From Thalassotalea insulae (GTDB taxonomy: Bacteria; Pseudomonadota; Gammaproteobacteria; Enterobacterales; Alteromonadaceae): a stretch of 64,000 nucleotides of DNA. Below are positions 34,195 through 43,441 of this stretch, in pieces. The translations under genes and the position numbers were made by a program. Below the pieces are notes generated by a model. The model was not told where the DNA came from, ran no database searches, and saw nothing but the letters and a program-made list of their open reading frames with translations. Positions within the stretch are counted from its first letter, which is position 1. The number at the start of each line of letters is the position of its first letter. The DNA is taken from NCBI RefSeq assembly GCF_030161395.1, contig NZ_BSST01000001.1:2542001-2606000 (forward strand). Direction: 5' to 3'.

Positions 34195-36483
34195 CCAAAA
34201 GCTACACCCTCTACACCAACCAATCATTCTCCTACTGCTGTCAATGATGTAATTAGCACATCTCTATCAACGACTATTTCTATTGATGTGCTAGCCAATG
34301 ATTCAGACAAGGATGGAGATGAGTTAACCATATTATCAGCGACCACAGATCACGGCGGAACGGTGGCTGTTGGAAACGGTGTTCTTTCATATACCCCAAA
34401 AGATAACTTTCTAGGTACAGAAACTATTACTTATGAAATAAATGATGGTAACGGAGGAAGTGCCTCTGCAACAGTAGAGGTTGATGTTAGTGTTACATTA
34501 ACATTGAAGGGTAAAGTAACTGATGAGCCTATTGCTAATGCAGTAGTAGTTGCATCAATCGGAGAGCAATCTGTTGAAGTCTTAGCCGATAATGCTGGCA
34601 ATTATTCTTTGGATATTTCCAGTAATAGCTGGAACAGCTTTGTCACTATTCATGCTACGGGGCAAGACAATCAAGACAATGTCGAGCTTGTCAGCCAAGT
34701 TGGTAGCGTAGAAAAAATCTATTCAGTCAAAGGTGATGATAACATTATAGAAAAGTCTGAACTACAAGGTGTAAATGTTACTAATATTACAACCGCTTCT
34801 TATGCGTTAACGACTCGAGCTAATAATAACGAACCAGCAACTAATCAAGCAGAATTAGAGATGTTGGAATCAAAGCTGAATGCTCATTCGGTATTAGAAC
34901 TTGCCGCGGCAATTAAAAGTATTGTCGATAACCCGAATGCAACTATGCCGCTCGGAGTTGATACTGTGCTAGATCTGGCACTGAACGAAGAACTCGCTAG
35001 TAATCTGATCGAGAATGTCTCTGATAGCAAGATGCAAGAATTGTTCGCGGCAATAGCCAATGATAATGAGTTAACGACTCCTCTATCCTTAGAAGATATC
35101 CCAGAAACGCTTTATTTAACTTTTGGGACGCAACTTTATAGCTATTATCGTAGTCAACCGACAGCTGGTTGGAAATTACAATTTAATGATGACCAGTCAG
35201 GTGTTATGTATACCCAAAAAGGAGAACCGCTAAATAAACTTACTTTTAACTGGTCAATTAATGATAAGCATAGTCTTACTATCGTTTTCAGTTCACCTGT
35301 GACTCAAGAATTATCGTTTACAGACCAAAATGGCGGAGAAAGCACCTTAATTAATGGCATTCAAGAGTTAACTGAACTGACATTAGTTCGCCTAACTTCA
35401 CCTGAGACCGTTGACGCTTACATAGTAACAGCTAGCTATAATGCAACTTACGATGACAATCAATACAATCGAAGTGGTGACATTTTACAAATTGCAGCAA
35501 CCGCTAAAAAACACAGCTCATCATTATCTTTTACTGCTAATGAACTTACAGCGGGTACTGCTACTTATGCTTTACCGGTAATTTTTCATCAAGCTGATAA
35601 GAATATCTTTGCTGATATTTTAGTGTTTCATTCAGATGGTACATTAAATTCAAACGATTCATCAACTTGGTCAATTAACGATGATGGTCAGTTAGTTATC
35701 TCTTTGGCTGATGGTCGCTCTATACAATACCAGAAAATGTTTGAAGAAGATGACGGCGTGACTAATGTGCAATTAACCATTTTTGATAGCAATAAAAATA
35801 TTATCAGAACTTTCGCTGATCTGATGATAAAGCAGCAAAGTGATATTAAGCTTTCAACTGAAGATTTGACAAATAATTACTGGCATTTTATTGATGAAGG
35901 AGCTGACTGGGGCTGGGTTCCCAATTATGGTCTATTAGACCACCATTACCAAGAAAAAGATAGCGTTAACTGGGGAGATATAGATGAAAACGGTTTTCAA
36001 ATTTATAACTATGAAACTATTTTTTATCTTAACTATAACGATTATTATTCGCAGTTTCACGGAACACTTGCATCTTTTACGTTTGCATTTTGGTTTTATG
36101 ATAACAATGGTAATTTTGGTATTGAGGGAAACCCATCTGAAGACCAGGGCACGTTTGAAGAGAATGAGCGCTTTAATCGTTATTACAATGAGTGGACGCT
36201 TAATGAGCAAGGAACAAAGCTGACAATGAATGAAGGAATGAGATTTCCACTAAATGTTTGGGGTAAATTTGAAATTATTCCAATGCGTCGCAATAATAAC
36301 CGGTTATATGTTTTAATATCTAATAGTTATGGCGAACCGTTTGAAATTCGACGTAAGAATGTCACATTTTTTACTTTAACACCAAGAGGTAACACTCCAA
36401 ATGCACAAAGTGATAAAGATAAAGCGTCAACAAGTTTATTAAATATGAAAAAATTACATAAGGTTAATCAAACACTACATTAA
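34120..36483 (+). CDS. Lipoprotein with a cadherin/tandem-95 type Ig domain
   Basis: The 787-residue product starts MKKRVLLPLLLLTAACGGGGG, a lipoprotein signal with the lipidated Cys in TAAC. Residues about 35-115 form an Ig-like domain of the type found in bacterial adhesins (VNDVISTSLSTTISIDVLAND, then LSYTPKDNFLGTETITYEINDG). The middle contains a transthyretin-like or carboxypeptidase-type segment (LKGKVTDEPIANAVVVAS). The remaining 500 residues are unrecognised. AAGGA stands seven bases before the ATG; the frame extends 14 codons upstream but lacks a better site. A surface role in adhesion or binding is an inference. Confidence 0.8.
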   Translation: MKKRVLLPLLLLTAACGGGGGSSSSPKATPSTPTNHSPTAVNDVISTSLSTTISIDVLANDSDKDGDELTILSATTDHGGTVAVGNGVLSYTPKDNFLGTETITYEINDGNGGSASATVEVDVSVTLTLKGKVTDEPIANAVVVASIGEQSVEVLADNAGNYSLDISSNSWNSFVTIHATGQDNQDNVELVSQVGSVEKIYSVKGDDNIIEKSELQGVNVTNITTASYALTTRANNNEPATNQAELEMLESKLNAHSVLELAAAIKSIVDNPNATMPLGVDTVLDLALNEELASNLIENVSDSKMQELFAAIANDNELTTPLSLEDIPETLYLTFGTQLYSYYRSQPTAGWKLQFNDDQSGVMYTQKGEPLNKLTFNWSINDKHSLTIVFSSPVTQELSFTDQNGGESTLINGIQELTELTLVRLTSPETVDAYIVTASYNATYDDNQYNRSGDILQIAATAKKHSSSLSFTANELTAGTATYALPVIFHQADKNIFADILVFHSDGTLNSNDSSTWSINDDGQLVISLADGRSIQYQKMFEEDDGVTNVQLTIFDSNKNIIRTFADLMIKQQSDIKLSTEDLTNNYWHFIDEGADWGWVPNYGLLDHHYQEKDSVNWGDIDENGFQIYNYETIFYLNYNDYYSQFHGTLASFTFAFWFYDNNGNFGIEGNPSEDQGTFEENERFNRYYNEWTLNEQGTKLTMNEGMRFPLNVWGKFEIIPMRRNNNRLYVLISNSYGEPFEIRRKNVTFFTLTPRGNTPNAQSDKDKASTSLLNMKKLHKVNQTLH

Positions 36484-36527
36484 GAACTTGTGTAGGTTGT
36501 AACAAAACCAAATATGTTAACAATTTG

Positions 36528-36553
36528 AGCTCAGCATATTGCTGAGCTTTTAT
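36528..36553 (+). terminator. Terminator after the Ig-domain lipoprotein
   Basis: AGCTCAGC-ATATT-GCTGAGCT plus TTTAT; its right half is part of leader cassette copy B. Confidence 0.8.
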
Positions 36554-36721
36554 TTAGATAAATAGAAACAATAAGTTAGCTAATAAAATTAGCTAACAAC
36601 TCAAATGACAAAATATTCAAATAACAAAAAATTCAAGGAATTGATAATGAAAAAAAGAGTTTTACTTCCGTTATTACTGTTGACCGCTGCATGTGGCGGT
36701 GGAGGCGGTAGCTCAAGTAGT
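36540..36721 (+). repeat. Leader cassette repeat, copy B (182 bp)
   Basis: This is the second copy of the segment at 34013, offset by exactly 2527 bases. Two mismatches are seen. It places the same promoter and signal peptide before a different mature lipoprotein. Confidence 0.9.
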
Positions 36722-38140
36722 TCAAATACTAATCCAACAAATCCAACTACTTCAGTTGATCCTGTAACAAATGTTTTAAAAGTTAAGGTTGAATATCAGG
36801 ATTACTGCGGAAATAAAACGGCTAGCCATGATGCCCGTTTAATTATTCATAATGCTGATTTTACTAATAAAGAAGTGATATCACCTGATGAATACGGTGT
36901 TATGGTGTATGAAGCTGAGAGTGATAAAGCAAATGTTTCTATCGTCTATCCAGGATTCACGGATAAAGAAGGATATGTTCAATTAAGAGTGAAAACATTA
37001 ATGGAGCAACCTTTATTGGATATTGGTTCAATTACTTTAAAAACAGAAGATCGTACACTATGTCATTGTGAAGATGTTGATTTAAAAGTTGATTCAACTA
37101 GCGATTTATTAACTGGTGATTTCAATATAAAAGTTAATGCATTGCAAAAAGTATCATATGAAAGCACAGAAACGGGAGTATTAATTAAAGGATATGAAGC
37201 GTGTCACGTAAACTCACAAGGTTTTGGAGATAAGCTAGTCACAATTACAGCTCCTAACTATGGTGGCTCTGTTGCCGCCTATAAAAAGGGCTACCAACCA
37301 TCAGATATATTGACTACTGAATATCAAGGTGAAAGCTTTCTTTTCAATGTTATCGGTAGTAATTCTGTTTTTAGAATATATGAAACTTGGGCCGACGGAG
37401 AGCTTTTTAGGCGTGATTTTTTATGGAATGATTCATCTCCATTTTATTATTATCCTTACAATAGCTTGAATAAGGAATATATAGCGGGGTGGGGTTATGA
37501 AACTGTTAATGTAGACTTGGAAAATGCGGTTTTTGAAAGGTATGTATCCAAGCGTTATGACCCATTGGGGGATAACGATATTATATTGCCAGATCTAAGT
37601 TCTGATGACTTTGTGAATGCAATTCAAAGTGATTTCTCCAGTTATGATTTTTCTGCTTATACTGATTTTGACTTTTTAAATATGGAGGTTATAGGGCGTG
37701 AAGAGGATGATGAGAGTTTAGAGTTTTTTTGGCAAATTATAATGCCATTAAAAGGGCAGTTTCCAGAGTTTAGTCATTTAGATATAGAAAATATCATAGC
37801 TGACTGGAAATTAAAGACAAATGTGAATCTTATTTCTACATCAATTGCTTTGGAAGGTTATCAAGAAGTGAATGGATATCAGGATTATATTACAAATAAT
37901 CACACTGAGTTTAAATTTTTGGCTGACGAAACTCGTTGGGACGAATTTAAGTCCGTTTATTTTGGTGTTGATGTCGCTGTAGCTGATATTGATATTCCAA
38001 TGGGTAATATTAAGCCTCTTGCCAACTTTACTAGTCAGGCCATTAGGAAAATTCAAATGGCTAATGTAGCCGAAACCATACAACCTGAAAAAATAAGTTC
38101 GAAATTGAACGGATTACCAAGGGTTAAACAATATCATTAG
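36647..38140 (+). CDS. Hypothetical lipoprotein, paralogue 1 (497 aa)
   Basis: The signal peptide and lipobox are identical to those of the gene at 34120, but the mature part is different. After a Ser/Asn/Thr linker comes a domain beginning LKVKVEYQDYCGNKTASHDARL that is shared with the gene at 38267 (roughly half of residues identical over the full length). Cysteine pairs (DYCGNKT, LCHCEDVD, EACHVNS) suggest disulphides in an exported protein. I do not recognise the family. Confidence 0.75.
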   Translation: MKKRVLLPLLLLTAACGGGGGSSSSSNTNPTNPTTSVDPVTNVLKVKVEYQDYCGNKTASHDARLIIHNADFTNKEVISPDEYGVMVYEAESDKANVSIVYPGFTDKEGYVQLRVKTLMEQPLLDIGSITLKTEDRTLCHCEDVDLKVDSTSDLLTGDFNIKVNALQKVSYESTETGVLIKGYEACHVNSQGFGDKLVTITAPNYGGSVAAYKKGYQPSDILTTEYQGESFLFNVIGSNSVFRIYETWADGELFRRDFLWNDSSPFYYYPYNSLNKEYIAGWGYETVNVDLENAVFERYVSKRYDPLGDNDIILPDLSSDDFVNAIQSDFSSYDFSAYTDFDFLNMEVIGREEDDESLEFFWQIIMPLKGQFPEFSHLDIENIIADWKLKTNVNLISTSIALEGYQEVNGYQDYITNNHTEFKFLADETRWDEFKSVYFGVDVAVADIDIPMGNIKPLANFTSQAIRKIQMANVAETIQPEKISSKLNGLPRVKQYH

Positions 38141-38266
38141 TAACTATATTAGTAGTTAAATTATACTTAGCTCAGGATATTACTGGACTTTCGTTTAAAT
38201 AAATTCTTAGGTGATTAAACCATCTAATTTCTCAAATTTAATAACAAAAAATTCAAGGAATTGATA

Positions 38267-39787
38267 ATGAAAAAAACTGCTTTATTTTCACTGTTACTTT
38301 TGACTGCTGCTTGTGGTGGTGGTGGAGGTGGGAGTAGTTCAACAAATATAAATACTCAGTCTACTAATTCAACTAACCCGACTACTCCGGTTGAACCAGT
38401 TAAAAATATTTTAAAAGTTAAGGTTGAATACCAGGATTACTGCGGAAATAAAACGACTAGCTCTGATGCCCGTTTGATTATTCATAATGCCGACTTTACT
38501 AGTAAAGAAGTGATATCACCTGATGAAGACGGTGTTATGGTGTATGAAGATGAGAGTGATAAAGCAAATGTTTCTATTGCATATATAGGGAATGCCGATG
38601 ATGAAGGGTATGTTCAATTAAGAGTGAAAACTATAGTTGAACAACCTTTGGCTGATATTGGCTCGATTTATGTAAAAACAGGTGACAAATCACAGTGTAA
38701 TTGCCAAACAACCGATATAAGAGTTGATTCAGATAGTGACATATTATCAGGTGAATTTAGGGTCGGTAATGATGGACGTTCTAGTTATCCATTTGAGTAT
38801 ACTGACACCGGAATTTTGCTTAAAGGTAATATTACTTGTCATGTTAACTCAGAAGGGTTTGGTGATAAGTTTGTACGTATTACTGCACCTTACTATGGAG
38901 GTTCTGTCGCGGCATTTAAGAACAAATTTCAAGGAACGGAAGTTTTAACGACAGATTATATTGGAGAAGCATTTAATTTTGACGTTATTGGTAATGGTTT
39001 GTCGGCACCGGTTAGAATGTATGAAGTAAGATCTGGGGAGCGTGTTATTCAGCGTGATTTTTCATGGTATGATGATGATAACTCACCATTTTATTATTAT
39101 CTTATTGATGGAGTTAATAAAGCATATATTACAGCTTGGGAAGGCGAGCATTTAAATGTTGACGGTATAGAGTCTATTGAATTTAGTTCACATGGGGCTA
39201 AGAAATTTGAACCTCAAGGTAATAATGATATCGTTTTATCAAATCTAGATTCTAATGAGTTTGTTTACTTAATTTCAGATGACTCAAGTGGCTACGATTT
39301 TACGACGTACGATGAATTTGATGTTTTTCATATGCGAGTTACGGCTAAAACAGCAAATAATGAAAATGCACTCTGGTGGGAAATTACTATGCCCCTTCAT
39401 GGAACTATTCCGGAGATTAGTAGTATTGATTTAGAAAGTATCATTGCTGATTGGAAAATCCGAAATGATGTTACTTTGGTTAGTAGCACTATTTATTTAG
39501 ACGGCTATGAAGGCGTTAGTGGGTATCAAGATTATTTACAGCACAAAGCTACTGAATTTTCGTATTTAGATGGTGAGACTCGTTGGGACAATAATAAATA
39601 TGTAATGCTGAACTTTGATATTTTGTTAGAAGAGACAGATATTTTATTTGCAGATACAAAGCCTCCAACAGATTTAACTAGCAAAGCTATTGAAAAACTT
39701 CAAATGTTTAAAACAACGAAAATTATACCACAAGTAACGTCAGCAATTAAAATGAAAAGGCTATTTAAAAGTAAACAAAACAGATAG
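38267..39787 (+). CDS. Hypothetical lipoprotein, paralogue 2 (506 aa)
   Basis: This is a paralogue of the gene at 36647, with the lipobox TAACGGGGGG and the same Cys-containing blocks (DYCGNKT, QCNCQTTD, ITCHVNSEGFGDK). Several blocks match exactly, for example VSPDE-like VISPDEDGVMVYE, followed by YGGSVAA. Its leader resembles the repeated cassette only around the ribosome binding site. AAGGA is seven bases before the ATG. It ends near a bidirectional terminator. Function unknown. Confidence 0.75.
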   Translation: MKKTALFSLLLLTAACGGGGGGSSSTNINTQSTNSTNPTTPVEPVKNILKVKVEYQDYCGNKTTSSDARLIIHNADFTSKEVISPDEDGVMVYEDESDKANVSIAYIGNADDEGYVQLRVKTIVEQPLADIGSIYVKTGDKSQCNCQTTDIRVDSDSDILSGEFRVGNDGRSSYPFEYTDTGILLKGNITCHVNSEGFGDKFVRITAPYYGGSVAAFKNKFQGTEVLTTDYIGEAFNFDVIGNGLSAPVRMYEVRSGERVIQRDFSWYDDDNSPFYYYLIDGVNKAYITAWEGEHLNVDGIESIEFSSHGAKKFEPQGNNDIVLSNLDSNEFVYLISDDSSGYDFTTYDEFDVFHMRVTAKTANNENALWWEITMPLHGTIPEISSIDLESIIADWKIRNDVTLVSSTIYLDGYEGVSGYQDYLQHKATEFSYLDGETRWDNNKYVMLNFDILLEETDILFADTKPPTDLTSKAIEKLQMFKTTKIIPQVTSAIKMKRLFKSKQNR

Positions 39788-39823
39788 TTGCCATGTAACT
39801 GTGTTGAAGTTGTTTCATTATAT

Positions 39824-39857
39824 AAAGCTCATTTGGTTAAAGTTGAATGAGCTTTTT
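39824..39857. terminator. Bidirectional terminator
   Basis: AAAGCTCATT and AATGAGCTTT flank a 12-base loop, with T runs on both strands; it serves the lipoprotein (plus) and the DUF4389 gene (minus). Confidence 0.8.
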
Positions 39858-39875
39858 CTTTTATAAGTTATTTAA

Positions 39876-40190
39876 TTAATCTCTAGGTGAATAGCGATAG
39901 ACAGGTTTTTCATCTGGCCAGCTGCTTAACGGGAATGGGTATTGTTCAGAATTCACAGTTAAGAATTGATTAATCTGATAGATATAATTGTTTAAACTCT
40001 CGCCAAAGGATTTCAGCGGCGCATTAGCTTTTCTGGTCAGCAATAAAGAAAAGAACTGGAATACTGCAATGATGGTGACTAAAAATCGCGCAAAGCCACC
40101 GATAAAACCAAACAGTAGCATAAATAGCCCTCTTAGCCATACGCTGGTATTTTGCCAATTTCTAGTGGTTTCGTTAGTTGCTCTATACAT
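39876..40190 (-). CDS. DUF4389 family membrane protein
   Basis: The 104-residue product matches the DUF4389 family: two membrane helices (SVWLRGLFMLLFGFIGGFARF, FLVTIIAVFQFFSLLLT in overlapping stretches of residues 17-52), then KSFGESLNNYIYQINQFLTVNSEQYPFPLSSWPDE, whose pattern of Tyr-Ile-Tyr-Gln and Pro-Phe-Pro is characteristic. Function is unknown. It is a single gene facing a lipoprotein. Confidence 0.85.
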   Translation of the reverse strand: MYRATNETTRNWQNTSVWLRGLFMLLFGFIGGFARFLVTIIAVFQFFSLLLTRKANAPLKSFGESLNNYIYQINQFLTVNSEQYPFPLSSWPDEKPVYRYSPRD

Positions 40191-40428
40191 GAAATCTTGC
40201 CTCTTTTAATGCTTATTGAATAATACAAAGCAAAAATAAAACCAACAAATTAATCATTTAATATCAGGTGGTTATATTTGATTCTGGTTAGCCTTTCGTT
40301 GAATTAGACCAGATAACGGTTAGATTGACCAATTTTTGCATGTTTAAGTTGTGCTTTTATCGTTCAAGAAGATAAGCTGAATATCAGTTTAACGATGTTA
40401 AATCCTAATGGTTAAAAGGAATCATTCA

Positions 40429-40872
40429 ATGACAGATGAATTGCTTATGCTGGGAATTAAAGTGTATGTGCTGGCTATGACGTCTATCTCATTATTTTTC
40501 CAGTGGCGGATGTCTCAATGGCAACCTGTTTGGGGAGAGTTGGCGGAACTAAAGAATACTCAATTAAGTTATGATAATTCAGCCGCAGAGCAGAGTTGGA
40601 TGTTAACAGCTTTGTATCGTTATCAAGTAGGTGGAGAGGTTTATTATGGCAGTCGTGTGTCTGCTTGGGAAATGACAGGTTCTGGCGCATTAAGGAATAT
40701 TCCTGGTTTTTTGACTCGTTACATTGAGCAAGGGCGAGGAGAGCAAGTACGTGTATATCATCATCCAACAAAACCAAAGAAAAGTATGTTAATTATCCCT
40801 GGATGGCGCTCTTACCTTCTGACAACAATATTTGGTGGTGGGATCTTTTTGCTGTTTCATTTTGCTCAATAA
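40429..40872 (+). CDS. DUF3592 family membrane protein
   Basis: The product has an N-terminal and a C-terminal membrane helix and between them a domain with MLTALYRYQVGGEVYYGSRV and a VRVYHHPTKPKKSMLI end, typical for DUF3592. I choose the ATG at 40429 since AAAGGA lies eight bases upstream; an ATG at 40408 is possible. Function unknown. A strong bidirectional terminator follows. Confidence 0.8.
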   Translation: MTDELLMLGIKVYVLAMTSISLFFQWRMSQWQPVWGELAELKNTQLSYDNSAAEQSWMLTALYRYQVGGEVYYGSRVSAWEMTGSGALRNIPGFLTRYIEQGRGEQVRVYHHPTKPKKSMLIIPGWRSYLLTTIFGGGIFLLFHFAQ

Positions 40873-40893
40873 AGAGCTTCCTTTTACGCCAAT

Positions 40894-40921
40894 AAAAAAG
40901 CCTGCAATTGCAGGCTTTTTT
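40894..40921. terminator. Bidirectional terminator
   Basis: AAAAAAGCCTGCA-AT-TGCAGGCTTTTTT is a perfect stem with T runs on both strands, between the DUF3592 gene and the peptidase gene. Confidence 0.9.
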
Positions 40922-40949
40922 ATTCAAATGTTTAGTAAACTAATAATTA

Positions 40950-43262
40950 TTAATGACGATTCATTAAATAACGGTCAAAGTAATTAGTCTTCATTGTTTG
41001 CAGGTGTAGGGTCGTACCTTCTCCTTCCCATAAACCATGACTGCGGTTTGGATACGACATAAACTGGAACTGTTTATTATATTTAACTAATTCATTAATC
41101 AAGCGTTCCGAACCTTGATAATGCACGTTGTCATCACCTGTGCCATGTACCAACAATAAGTTGCCTTTTAAGTTTTTGGCATGAGTAATAGGTGAGCCTA
41201 ATTTATAGCCTTCCTCGTTATCTGCTAATATGCCTGAGTATCGCTCTTGGTAAATGGTATCGTACAAACGCTGATCTGGTACTGGCGCTAATGAAACACC
41301 TACATGATATTGCTCAGGATAACGAAATAGCATGTTTAAAGTCATCGAGCCGCCACCAGAATGTCCCCAAATCCCTACGCGATTCGTATCAATATAATTC
41401 CAGCGCTCGGCCATGGCGTTTAACGCATCTGATTGATCACGTGACGATAATACACCAATGGCGCCGTAGACTTCTTTGCGCCATTTTCTGCCTTTAGGTG
41501 CGCGGGTGCCGCGGTTATCAATCGATGCAACTAAGTAACCTTTCTCCGTCAACATTTGATCCCAAAGGTATGAGTTGCCACGCCATTTGTCTTGTACGGT
41601 TTGTCCCCAAGCTTCACCATAAACATAGAAAATAATTGGATACTTTTTCTTAGGATCAAAATCAGCAGGACGCATGATATAACCATCCAACACGATACCA
41701 TCTTGAGCGGTTACTTGAAAAAATTCATGCTGTGCTGGCGTTAATTGCGTTAATTTTTCAATCAACGCCTTATTATCCATCATCATATGTTGTTCTTGGT
41801 GGTTTTCTACTTTTATTAAACGTTTTTGTGCAGGTTGGGTAAAAGTAGAGTGGGTATGAATTGCCCATTGACCGTCTGGCGACATATGGTAGCTGTTACT
41901 ACCGGCAAAGCGCTCAGGAGTCATTTGTTGATTAACTTCACTGGCGTCTAATTTACTTCTAAATAAATATCGCTGGCTAACATTTTTAGGTGAAGCTATG
42001 TAATATAACCAGCCATTTTTTTCGTCGACGGCTTCTATGCTAATAACATCAAAGTGACCGGGTGTTAGGTCAAGCTTGGTTTTACCATCGCGTGAAATGC
42101 TGTAGAAGTGACGCCAACCTGAAGTTTCACTGGTCCAAATAAAGTGTTTGCCATCATTGATCCATTTCGCATCTTTAATACCATCAAGAAAGTTTTCATC
42201 AAGCTCAGTGTAAATCTCGTTTACCTTACCTGTGGCAACGTTTGTCAGGTATAAAATATTATGATCTTGCTTGCGGTTTAAATGTTGCACTAATATTTCG
42301 TCGCTATTGCCAGTCCAGTTCATCCGCGGAATATACATATCGCGAGAATTATTCGGAATTTTTGCCCAAGTGGTTTTACTGGTTGCTAAATCGACAATAC
42401 CAATCTTTGCTAACGCGTTAGTTTCACCTACCTTAGGGTAAGGGAAGGTAGTAATCTTAGGGTATAAACTATCGGTGTTATTGATCATGTGGAAATCTTT
42501 ACTACCACTGGTATCAAGCTGCCAATAAGCTATTTTTTTACCATCAGGACTCCAGCGGAAACCATCACGAATACCAAATTCTTCTTCGTATACCCAGTCA
42601 AATAAACCGTTAATAATGCCGTTACCTGCGCTATCAGTTAACTGAGTGATTTTTTGTGACGCTAGGTTTTCTAGGTAAATATTATTTTCTACCACATAGG
42701 CAACACGGCTAGCATCAGGAGAAAACTTGGCAAACATTAGGCTGCTGTCTTTTACATCTTTGCCACCTAAGCGCGACAACTTACCCGAGTTTAACTCAAG
42801 CACCCAGTAATCGCCGCGACTTTTTGAGCGCCAGACTTTTTTACTATTGGTGTAAATCATTAATTTTTGGCGATCAGCTGACCAGCTATAATCGTCAATT
42901 TTTAACGGCTCTGATTGCCCCTGTGGGATCAATTGTTGAGCGTTAACTAATATTGTCCGTTTTAATGTATCAGGAGCATAGACTACAATATCTTTACCTA
43001 TGCTAACGGCTTTACCTTGCTCATTTTTAGTCTCGGCGGAGTCTTCTAAAGCGGTGTAACCGCTGCCATCTTTTAACCAGCGAATACGGCCGATATGATC
43101 TGAGCTAAATTCACGATCTTTGTAGATGCGCTCTAAAGTTAGGGGATTTTTTGTTGCTTGCTTAACTTGTGTTTGTTTAGTGGTTGTCGTGCTTTGGCAA
43201 GCAATCACTGTTGTTGTTATTACGGCGCCAACTAGCCAGCGCTGCATTGTAGAGAGTTGCAT
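40950..43262 (-). CDS. Dipeptidyl peptidase IV-type S9 serine peptidase (lipoprotein)
   Basis: The 770-residue protein is an S9B prolyl peptidase that would remove X-Pro dipeptides. It has a lipoprotein signal with Cys in VIACQS, a beta-propeller half with the DPP-IV Glu motif in DWVYEEEFGIRDGFRWSPDG, and a C-terminal hydrolase domain with the catalytic Ser in GIWGHSGGGSM, Asp in HGTGDDNVH and His in NRSHGLWEG. AAGGA is upstream of the ATG. It is likely periplasmic or surface-bound and used in peptide nutrition. A 16-base palindrome lies upstream. Confidence 0.95.
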   Translation of the reverse strand: MQLSTMQRWLVGAVITTTVIACQSTTTTKQTQVKQATKNPLTLERIYKDREFSSDHIGRIRWLKDGSGYTALEDSAETKNEQGKAVSIGKDIVVYAPDTLKRTILVNAQQLIPQGQSEPLKIDDYSWSADRQKLMIYTNSKKVWRSKSRGDYWVLELNSGKLSRLGGKDVKDSSLMFAKFSPDASRVAYVVENNIYLENLASQKITQLTDSAGNGIINGLFDWVYEEEFGIRDGFRWSPDGKKIAYWQLDTSGSKDFHMINNTDSLYPKITTFPYPKVGETNALAKIGIVDLATSKTTWAKIPNNSRDMYIPRMNWTGNSDEILVQHLNRKQDHNILYLTNVATGKVNEIYTELDENFLDGIKDAKWINDGKHFIWTSETSGWRHFYSISRDGKTKLDLTPGHFDVISIEAVDEKNGWLYYIASPKNVSQRYLFRSKLDASEVNQQMTPERFAGSNSYHMSPDGQWAIHTHSTFTQPAQKRLIKVENHQEQHMMMDNKALIEKLTQLTPAQHEFFQVTAQDGIVLDGYIMRPADFDPKKKYPIIFYVYGEAWGQTVQDKWRGNSYLWDQMLTEKGYLVASIDNRGTRAPKGRKWRKEVYGAIGVLSSRDQSDALNAMAERWNYIDTNRVGIWGHSGGGSMTLNMLFRYPEQYHVGVSLAPVPDQRLYDTIYQERYSGILADNEEGYKLGSPITHAKNLKGNLLLVHGTGDDNVHYQGSERLINELVKYNKQFQFMSYPNRSHGLWEGEGTTLHLQTMKTNYFDRYLMNRH

Positions 43263-43295
43263 AAGTGTTTCCTTTTAAAACCTTGCCGTTACTTT

Positions 43296-43311
43296 AAATT
43301 GTATACAATTT
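43296..43311. promoter_or_regulatory. Perfect 16-bp palindrome upstream of the peptidase
   Basis: AAATTGTATACAATTT lies 34 bases before the peptidase start on the divergent side from the ABC genes. The core TTGTATACAA resembles operators of GntR-family repressors; the regulator is not identified. Confidence 0.5.
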
Positions 43312-43441
43312 GTAAGCAATGCTTTTTGTCGTAAAAATATGCTAGGTGAGCGGAAAAATAAAGAAGTTAATTTTATTAATAGTATTGAAAAATGGCTAAT
43401 TTGCCCCATGTTATCAGGATGTTTTTATCGAGGTATTGACT

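Noticed and set aside
35935..36223. Frames on both strands within the Ig-domain lipoprotein gene
   Set aside because: They are shadows of an AT-rich coding sequence; no start sites.
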